Source: Auricularia sp. M13
Taxonomy: Eukaryota > Basidiomycota > Agaricomycetes > Auriculariales > Auriculariaceae
Length of the DNA stretch: 64,000 nucleotides
Assembly (NCBI GenBank): GCA_037042915.1
Contig: CM073202.1
Span: forward strand, 1,612,001-1,676,000
Direction of reading: 5' to 3'
In this document: positions 56,331-64,000 of the stretch, piece after piece
Layout of the letters: the number at the start of each line of letters is the position of its first letter
How positions within the stretch are numbered: position 1 is the first letter of the stretch
Program-made: the position numbers and the translations under genes
The notes under the pieces: model-generated
Databases searched by the model: none
Told to the model about the DNA's origin: nothing
The model's input: the letters and a program-made list of their open reading frames with translations, nothing else

Positions 56331-57193
56331 GGCTTTGTGCAATTGCGTAGCGGCGGCTCTGGCAGGGCGTACACATAGATCTCGAGGAAATGGTACCACC
56401 TGACGGCCGTTCAGGTGTGGCATTGGGTCGGTGGTGTGTCCGTGGGAGATTAGGTTTTAATCTAGGGTCAAGACTCATGAGCCAAGCGCCATTGCAAAAG
56501 ACCTGTGCGTGATGCTGCGTGGGGTCGGTCACACCAGCGACGCAAACATCGTTTTGTACCGGCCGTGGGATCCTGTGAGAATTGCAATTGTCGACGCGGG
56601 GAAAAGCAATGTTTGATAGCTTGACAAAGCAATTTGACTGTGTAGGACTGGCATCGTTTGGCAAGCAACACGGGAAGAAATCGCTCTTCATGCACATGTC
56701 GGGCATTCTCTTCGCTACGATTCATGGTCCTTCAGCTTGCGGAAGGAAAACGTCAACGAACTCACCTGTGAGCCACGCAAATAGAAATTATGGACCATTT
56801 ACCGTATACCCGACCGACTGATGGGTTGGCCTGCATTCAGCCCAAGATATACCTAGGGAGATGGGCAAGAGATTGCTATCCACGAATGGCGGGCATTGGG
56901 CATGACAAGCACCTTCGCATATCTGACTGCGCTGCGGTTACCAGCGGCTACTAGTACATGGAACAGTGGCGGCAGAGCATTTGATGCTGCCTGTTCACGT
57001 TGAGTGGCGCGATGGCGGAATGGCGGAAGACATTCTGCTATCGAACAGCATGGAGCCAAGAGATAGTGGCATAGACCAAGCGGGTTCTAGCCCGAGGTGA
57101 CATGGTGAAGCATCTATTTCCTACTTGTCAGTTATACGTCGCTAGATTGATCAATGACTCACAGAAGAATGCACGGTCTCAAAACAGGAAGTT
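56331..57193. other. Intergenic, no supported gene
   Basis: A long minus-strand open frame (to 56706) covers part of this, but its 5' half is not protein-like. Nothing else is seen. Confidence 0.4.
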
Positions 57194-57881
57194 TCATTCA
57201 GTTGTGCGATGGTGTCTGGCCGACTTGCTCTTGGACGATCTGTCGCGGTGTCTTTCTTGACTTCGCGAGGGTTTGCGCCTCGACTCGTCATCGCGTTTTC
57301 GACGAGGCGACGCTGACCGACGCTTGGGCGATCTCTCTCGGCGCGAAGAACGTTCTCGGCTTGAGCGGATAATGTCTTCCTGAGCAGGTTGGTCGTCGGC
57401 GGTTCCCTGCGGTTGAAGTTGCTCCTTCTTGGCCTGGTTTCGTTTCCACATTAATTTGCGAACGCATTTGTCGCAGAGAACGACTTTGACGAGGGCAGAA
57501 TGTTGCTCGCCGCGCTCAACGTAGTTGAACGGCAGTTCGAGCGTGGTCAAAGCCGGCTGCTTGCGCGCGCGTTCGGGTGGGTGGTGTTCGCAGCGCGTGT
57601 TTCCGCAGGTCTCCTGGCCAGCGCCAGACACGACCTCGTCCTCGGTGCGCCAACGCAAAGCAAACTGGCCGCTCTTGTAGTGCTTGAGGTCGCACACGGC
57701 GAACTCGCGGAACAGACTGGACTCGTACTTGTCCGCCACCTGGTCCTCCCAGCTCGCGGGCGCCTGGCCATCGCCTCGCAGAAATCTGCCATACAGGGTT
57801 ATGAGGCGCTGCATGACGGCCGCGGATGGACGAAGCTTGCCTGTGTGATGCCTTAAGGACCTCGAACTCGTCGACCGACAT
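57194..57881 (-). CDS. FRA10AC1-family protein with RS-rich tail
   Basis: 210 aa, exons 57881-57841 and 57785-57194. Family core: FEVLKASHRFLRGDG, SWEDQVADKYESSLFREFAV, CDLKHYKSGQFALRWRTEDE, CGNTRCEHH, LPFNYVERGEQHSALVKVVL, CDKCVRKLMWKRNQAKKE. The paired Cys suggest a zinc-binding fold. The last 60 residues are Arg/Ser dipeptides (RSSRERSSRRERSPKRRS), consistent with a spliceosome-associated role. The intron has a GC donor (ACAG|GCAAGC). Human FRA10AC1 is longer at the N-terminus, so an upstream exon may be missed. Confidence 0.85.
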
Positions 57882-58260
57882 GGTGTCCAGGATCAAGTTG
57901 CGACGTTGTCATCCGGCCGCGAATGCCCGACGCACCCACCACGCCGAGCACGCAGAGACCGACAACAAATATATGGACGGGCAAAGTATCCCGTGCTCGA
58001 GCTCGATCGCTCAAAAGACTCGCAGATGTCATCCGGAACACGGTATCTGTAATAGCTGTGCCATGCGACCCGTTTCCATGCGGGGACATCATCTGCTGTG
58101 CGCGCAGTACATCAACCTATAAAGGGCCGCCAAGATGAACCCAGGATTCCCCTTCATCGTTACTTCTCCCCGACTGCGCCCTTCCGCCGCGGTTGCCTTT
58201 CTCACTTCTTTTCTACGCGCCTCGTCGCCCATTTTTTCGTACGCTCGCTGCATATAAATT

Positions 58261-60162
58261 ATGCCCCGTTTGTCCCCCTCGTTCGTTTCTCTCGCCATTC
58301 TTCTCGCCTCCGTCGCCGCCGGCCCTGTCATTCAACGGCGCGGCGCCACGGATAGCCAGGAAGGGGAGGCAACATGGTACAACACAGGCATGACTGCTTG
58401 GTGCGCCCCTTTTCCTCCGACCGCGCATGCAATTCGCTGAAATATCCTATCCATAGCGGTGTCACGAAGGTTTGCATGCCTGTTTCCTGGGATGCACTGT
58501 TTGAACTCAAGCGAAATCCCGCAGTCTGACAGCGACAAGATGGCTGCCGTCTCCAAACTTTTCTTCGACACTTTCCCGTAAGTCATCATAACCATAAAAA
58601 ATGCTTTGGCCAAACGTGGCATATGCAGCGACTACAAGGGCGGCAACCCCAACAACAACCCACTATGCGGCAAGACGGCCACCGTTGAGTGTGCGTGATG
58701 CATCGCAACTTCCGCGGTTCCGGGCTAAATTAAATAATTTTGTAGTTGAGGGCAAATCCGTGACGGTCGAGCTCTGGGACCGCTGCGAGTCGTGTGCATA
58801 CGGCGACCTCGACCTCTCTCCCGCTGCATTTGACGCCATTGCCGACCGTGGCCGGGGCCGCATCCAGGGTATCAAGTGGCAGATCGGTGCGTTGATGTTC
58901 GGACTTGTACACTTGGCATTGCTGAAGCAGAACTCGAGACGGTGCTGCTCCCGCTCCCGCTCCCGCCCCGGCTCCTGAGCCCGCTCCTGCGCCGGCGCCC
59001 GAGCCTGCTCCTGCCCCCGCGCCTGAGCCTGCCCCTGCCCCCGCCCCCGAGCCTGCTCCTGCCCCCGCCCCCGAGCCTGTTCCCGCTCCACCGGAAGAAG
59101 GTGACGAAGACTGCGACGACGACGAGCCCGAGCCTGCTCCGTCGACCACGGCCGCGCCTGCTCCTGAGCCGACCAGTGGAGACGACGACGACTGCGGCGA
59201 AGACGATGAGCCGGAGGTATGACACCGCCGTACGTGTCGGGATCATGATTCATGTTGACGCCCGTCATTAAAGCCCGCGCCGCCCGTCGAGACCCCTCCC
59301 CCGTCTGGTGGCGGCAGTGGAGACGATGACCAGTCAGTCACTATTGCGAATGCCGACTTTGTATGTCAACTTACAATTCTACACCAGGTGCGATGCCGAC
59401 GATGGTGAAGACGTCCCGACGCCGACCCCTGCTACGTCGGATCCCCCTGCACCGGAGCCCACGGACGCCGATGGCTGTGACGACGACGAGGGTGAGGAGC
59501 CTGCACCTCCGGCTACCACGCCCCCGCCATCCGGTGGCGGTCAGGATGACGATGAGGAGTCAGTATTTCGGTGTTTCTCACCTCGATTCGCGGCTTATCC
59601 TGATATCAGCTGCGACGATGACGAGCCCGAGCCTGCTCCTCAGCCGACCCCGACTCCTCAGCCGACCCCGACTCCTCAGCCGACCCCGACCCCGGGTGAT
59701 GACGACGACGAGGGGTGAGCAGCTACGAAGCGATTCATGTGTGACGCTGATATTCTTTCAGATGCGACGACGACGAGCCCGCGCCGACGCCCGCGCCGAC
59801 TGAGTGCGTATTACTCGAGCTGTTTGATCACTTTTCACTCAACTCCATTTAGGCTCCCCGCCCCCGAGCCGAACACCACGGAGGCACCCGCCCCGGCGCC
59901 CACCGACGCCGACGACGATTGCGGCGACGACGACGATGAGCCTGCTCCTCCGGCGACCACGCCGCCGCCGTCGGGTGGTGGAAGTGAAGATGATGACGAG
60001 GACTGCGGCGACGACGAGCCCGAGCCTGCTCCCGCGCCCGCGGACCCCCCGGTCGAAGATGACCCCTGCGAGGACGACGACGAGCCCGAGCCCGCGCCCG
60101 CGCCGGAGCCCGCGCCGCAGGAGCCTGAGGACCCAGAGGACTGCTCCGAGGGTGACGACTAA
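58261..60162 (+). CDS. Secreted double-psi beta-barrel (RlpA/expansin-like) protein with acidic Pro-rich tail
   Basis: 457 aa in eleven exons: 58261-58400, 58457-58469, 58526-58578, 58630-58691, 58746-58886, 58939-59216, 59274-59332, 59388-59558, 59610-59714, 59762-59803, 59853-60162. Signal peptide: SFVSLAILLASVAAGPVIQR. The barrel domain (GEATWYNTGMTACGV, KMAAVSKLFFDTFP, NPLCGKTATVE, VELWDRCESCAYGDLDLSP, IQGIKWQ) resembles barwin/expansin-like wall proteins. About 310 residues of PEPAP runs, DDDEDC acidic clusters and TTPPPSGGG linkers follow. Exon 2 is 13 nt. Probably extracellular and wall-associated. Confidence 0.85.
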
Positions 60163-60310
60163 GTAATTCGCATACCCTGTTCTGTGTTCGAATGGCGGCC
60201 GTCACCTGGGCATACATCTTCTAACTTAATTATTTAAAAGTTCGATTGTGCGCCTTGTGCTCCGCATCCGACCTGGCCATAGATATATCCTTGATTAAGT
60301 ACATGAGTGG
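60163..60310. other. Convergent 3' spacer
   Basis: 148 bp between the stops of the barrel protein (plus) and the F-box gene (minus). AT-rich; probably contains both polyadenylation regions. Confidence 0.4.
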
Positions 60311-62045
60311 TCAAACTAAGAGAGCGTCCTCTTCCGGGAACTGCGATAACCAGGGGCTCGGAGGATTGTCCCAGACATAAGCTGGCCTGCTCTCCTGTCG
60401 AATGATAACCGAGGGCGGCAAGAATGCTCCATGGACGATATCTTCCTCCAGTACCACATTGCGCAGCACGAACTCGCTCAATCTACCTATGTTTACAGTT
60501 TCCTTCATAAAGGCAAGTACTTGTTGCGCCGAAACGCTGCATTGGGGACCGTCCGGCAATTGAGGCGCTTCGGCCGTGAGTCGGAAGACACGCAACGCAA
60601 GAGGGTCGTAGATTCGTGGCTCCGTTTCGAGAAGGGAGTAAGGTTCCATGGTCAGAAAGATTTCCAACTCGCCGAGGTTCGGCAAAAGACAGCCCGCAAG
60701 GACATGCCACACGTCGCTGGGCACGCTCAACGATGTGACATGCCCCAGCCACATGATGAGCGGCACGGTCTTGATAGAGTCGGAAAATAAGGTAACCGAG
60801 ACGTCGACGGCCACTGCTTTTTCGTCGACATAAAATGCTAAACGAGCAGTGTCGCCGTTGTACCGGCCGCCTTGCATATCTACCCAGGCAATGCGGAATG
60901 TCAAAGGTAGCCCATAGTTGGGATAGCCCAGGTCGCATATCAAAGTACTGAGCGCACGCGCTGAGTCCTCTACGTCCAGGTCGGACAAGAAGGAGACGCA
61001 AGTCTCGAGTCCAGAAAATGCGCGGGACAGTCGCTCTACGACCCTACTGCATTGGCTTCTCCCAGCCAAGCGCAGTAATCGTAGACTACCTTCGAAAAAT
61101 CGGGAGGCGGGTGTCTGCATCATAACGCGTGCGTTGTAGTGCATCGTCGGTAAGGCTGTCAGGCTTCGAAGGGCTGGACAAGACCACAGAATTGCGTCGA
61201 GTGTATGGTCGTCGAAGGTATAAATCCGCAGGTGCACGAAGGCCCTCACGTTTTCAAGAGCGGACGTTCGTCCCATGGACAGCTTCAGGCCATCCAGGCA
61301 AAAATGTCGTAGCAGAGGTGCGTGGCCGCCAAAAAGAGTGGAAGGCAAGCTATTGGCGTCAGACTGGCCCAGTCCGTCGAAGATACAGGACAGGCGGGCT
61401 TCCTCAAGTCTTGGTGCCGGGATGGTGAGCAGATCGAGCCAAGGCATAGAAGCAAGCTGGGGAGCGCTGAGACTGAGTCGGCGGATAAAGGGCATGCGGT
61501 TCATCAGCGTAGAGCAAACCTCGCCAATCGCATCGGGGTCATGGACGCGACATCTCAGCTCGATGTCGAGAGAGAGGTGTCTACTGCGGTCTGCGAGGGT
61601 TGGGAGTAACGAGCTGCCGAGCAAGGGCTTAAACTTGAGATCCAGGACAATGCGCGACCACAACGAAGGTGAACTGAGGAGAGCGCTTCGCCAATGACTA
61701 CAGATGAGTGCTGCTACGCAGCGGTCCGCGTATGGCAAGAAGAACGCAACGCGACAGATGAGTTCCACTGGAAGACGGTTTATGGCCGCCAGTTGGTTGT
61801 GCTCGCGGGCGCAAGTGAAGAGAGCTGCGTGCGCTATTGAAAGGACATCCTCGCGCAGTTGCCTAAGGTCGACATTTTTCGATCTGTTGAAATACTGTGG
61901 TCAGTGCACGTCTAGCTACCAGGATGGTTATTAGCACGCACCTGGAACCTGAACGGCCTGAGCGGCCTATCAGGGTGTTAGATAGGACGTTGTGTAATAC
62001 TTCCTGTAGTAGTGCCGCGTCTTCATGGTTAAGACCACGCCCCAT
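60311..62045 (-). CDS. F-box protein with LRR-like C-terminal region
   Basis: 558 aa, exons 62045-61942 and 61883-60311 (intron GTGCGT...AACAG). The F-box is at about residues 80-120 (LPVELICRVAFFLPYADRC, CSHWRSALLSSPSLWSRI), preceded by a helical segment (ISIAHAAL-like) usual in agaricomycete F-box proteins. The rest contains degenerate leucine-rich repeats (LRHFCLDGLKLS, LGELEIFL). Likely an SCF adaptor with unknown substrate. It starts 156 bp from the divergent acidic-protein gene. Confidence 0.8.
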
Positions 62046-62201
62046 TGAGCCTCTATCAATATTTTCCAGCCAGCTGGATGACTGGCGTAGGGGTTTTCGG
62101 GGCAAGTGACTCCAAGCGGCTCGGCGTTCACCGTGTGGCTTTCTGTTCCCTGCGCCGTCGCTGCGACTACCGGGCTCTGTCATGCTGGCCAGCTACCGTA
62201 T

Positions 62202-64000
62202 ATGAGCTCCCGGAAGCGCAAACGCGAGCGCAGAGCACTCGAGGACCATGTCAACCTCATGCGCGCAGTGCGCGCGCGCCGCACGCTCGATCTCGCCCAG
62301 CACCTGAGTGCGCGACCCGAGGTGGACCAGAGCGAGAGCGAGTCTGTCTCCTCGCACGGCAGCGGCGAAAAACGCGCTTGGACGCGCTGGCCATTGCTTG
62401 AAGGCGACGCGCATCTGCCGGAATGGACGCTGTTCGACGAGGTTGAGGATGTCGTCTCGCGCTTCCTCAAGGCCGATGCCGACGCCTTGGACCGTGAAGA
62501 GGCATTGAACGAGCATGACGCCGTTGACGACGAGCCGCAAGTGGTCGTTGAAGACCAGAGACCTGCTGCTGCCCTGGATTTTGAGCCGGAACCGATGGAA
62601 GACGGAGATGTCGACTTGGAGGCGCCGTCCGACGGCGACGGAGAAGACGTGGACATGGAGGACGGTGAGGCCGAGGCTGACGATTTCATCGAGCCCGACG
62701 ACGATGACGACAGAGACTGCATGGGCTCGGAGGATTCATCTGCGCCACCCCTACCAATCGATGCTCTCCGCGACATTACAGATTCAACCCATGCATACTT
62801 GACGCGCTTGCTTCGTACTCTGGCTCTTGCGCGGCCCGCGGTTCACAGCATTCTTGTTCGTCGCCTGGCACCTCTTGACTGGGTTTCTGTGCTGGAAATG
62901 GCTGGTGCGCATGGTCTGGCAGACGTAGAGTGAGTAATTGCTAGCGCGCGGCAGAGACTCTCCCATTCATACACATCAAAGCACGATACAATATGTGCGC
63001 GAGGTAATGGAGGATATTCATGGTCCAGCTGAGCTTAAGAGTACGCCACAAACAGAACCTTTCACAAATCGCTTACTATGCTGTCCCTTACAGTCATCGA
63101 CCGTATGCGAGTCGTCGAAGCGCATCGTGCAGAACTACGCGCATTTGCTGCAGCTCATGACCACATTGACGACGAAGAGCCCATGCCCCGTCGTAAAGCT
63201 GATGCTGAGGAGGTCGTTTCGGGTTTGCAGCTCATGCGTGCTGCACATATCGTCCCCTTACACGTCAAACAGATTCAGAGGCTGAAGACGAAGCTCTGGG
63301 AGACGAGGTTGACGAGCAAGGCCTTGTCAAGAAGCGTGCCGTCACACGCTCACGAGAGTTACTTGAAGATGATGGTGAGCGTGCAAACCACCTCTATCAA
63401 CTATAGCGCCTGACAAATCCGCAGATGATCGGCCAGTTCGCTCTCGAGAGATCATAAGCGACAGCGGTATGCACTATTCAGCTGTAAATGAATATTGTTG
63501 GATGACTGATATTTGACGCTTCAGACATATCTACTGCCGATGACGACGCTCCTCATCACGCTAAGTCGCTGGCATCCCGTATATCAGAGGTCATGAGCGA
63601 GACTGGTGAGTTACTCGCGTGTATGCATTGTATCAGGTTGGCTCATTCTTGCCAGATGTCTCCATGCCCGACATGCGGCAAGAATCAGAGCCTGACCCAG
63701 CACATGAGGCAGAATTAGTGCCAGAGCCAGAGGCAGAGGCAGAGGCAGAACCGATAGCCCGCCGACGTCCGGCCCGCCGCGCGAGTACGCGTTATTCGCG
63801 CGCGACCTCGATGAGCACGGATGTTGCCCCTGGGCCGAGCGATTCACAAGACTTATCGACGCCGGTCGCCACTGCTCCACCATCGGAGGATGAAGTTGAG
63901 CAGAATCCTCTCGCGGCGGGCTGGCGCCGGGGCAGACATGGCGACGACGGAGACGATGTAGAGTTCAATGCGAGACGACAACGCAAGCGGTCGTTGTCGC
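62202..64000 (+). CDS. Acidic nuclear protein, possibly Rrn9-like; truncated by window end
   Basis: Seven exons seen: 62202-62929, 62982-63040, 63094-63222, 63273-63374, 63425-63466, 63525-63605, 63656 to the edge. After a basic start (MSSRKRKRERRALEDHVNLM) comes RAWTRWPLLEGDAHLPEWTL, which resembles the WPL...PEW block I associate with the Rrn9 domain of RNA polymerase I upstream activating factor; this is from memory and unverified. A long Asp/Glu tract (residues 120-180), a helical segment (STHAYLTRLLRTLALAR) and Ser/Asp/Glu-rich repeats follow. Five of the six introns are in phase 1 and split a GAT/GAC codon or equivalent. Confidence 0.6.

Noticed and set aside
58250-58258. TATA-like ATATAAAT just before ATG 58261
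   Set aside because: It is only about 10 bp from the start codon, too close to serve as that gene's TATA box unless translation starts further downstream.
58663-60217. Minus-strand ORFs with Gly/Ala/Ser or Arg runs opposite the barrel protein
   Set aside because: They are complements of the PEPAP and Asp repeats; the plus-strand exons have signal peptide, domain and consistent splice phases.

Overview
The window is nuclear DNA from a mushroom-forming basidiomycete (Agaricomycetes is my inference). The host genes are dense and heavily interrupted by 44-64 nt GT-AG introns with CTRAY branch points. A Tad-like LINE and a Ty3/gypsy chromovirus are present, and the protein-coding content (Cog2, neutral trehalase, 3-isopropylmalate dehydratase, RecQ, epsin, PPIL3-type cyclophilin) is ordinary fungal housekeeping.

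Layout. 1-2630 is C-rich DNA without a confident gene. About 2631-18521 is one non-LTR retrotransposon (ORF1 gag-like, ORF2 endonuclease-RT-RNase H, poly(A) tail) carrying two nested insertions. The first is a 1,026-bp element with short inverted ends and a TCC target duplication (7186-8211). The second is a 6.1-kb chromovirus with identical 448-bp LTRs and an AGTTT target duplication (11004-17152). Removing both with one copy of each duplication restores a single uninterrupted ORF2. The poly(A) tail abuts a 255-bp palindromic element (18522-18776).

18.9-31.8 kb: F-box protein (+), O-methyltransferase (-), a small hydrophobic protein (-), PPIL3-like cyclophilin (-), actin-capping protein beta (-), an unresolved gene (-), a membrane-anchored ATP-grasp protein (+), a small secreted protein (-), an NDUFAF7-like mitochondrial methyltransferase (-), and a head-to-head alpha/beta hydrolase (+). 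32.5-39.2 kb: two paralogous secreted proteins of unknown family flank an epsin gene and a 1.24-kb foldback element. 39.4-57.9 kb: Cog2, a THUMP (Tan1-like) protein, an unrecognised coiled-coil protein, RecQ helicase, neutral trehalase, Leu1, a broken sulfotransferase-like gene and a FRA10AC1 homologue. 58.2-64 kb: a secreted double-psi beta-barrel protein with a long acidic tail, a second F-box protein, and an acidic nuclear protein (Rrn9-like?) that runs off the end.

Two window-wide patterns stand out. First, at least eleven introns begin with GC instead of GT, out of roughly 120 I could model by hand. Second, several conserved single-copy genes (trehalase, RecQ, Leu1, NDUFAF7, epsin) each contain one single-base indel. 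This points to residual assembly errors and warns against reading the frameshifts in the chromovirus as decay.
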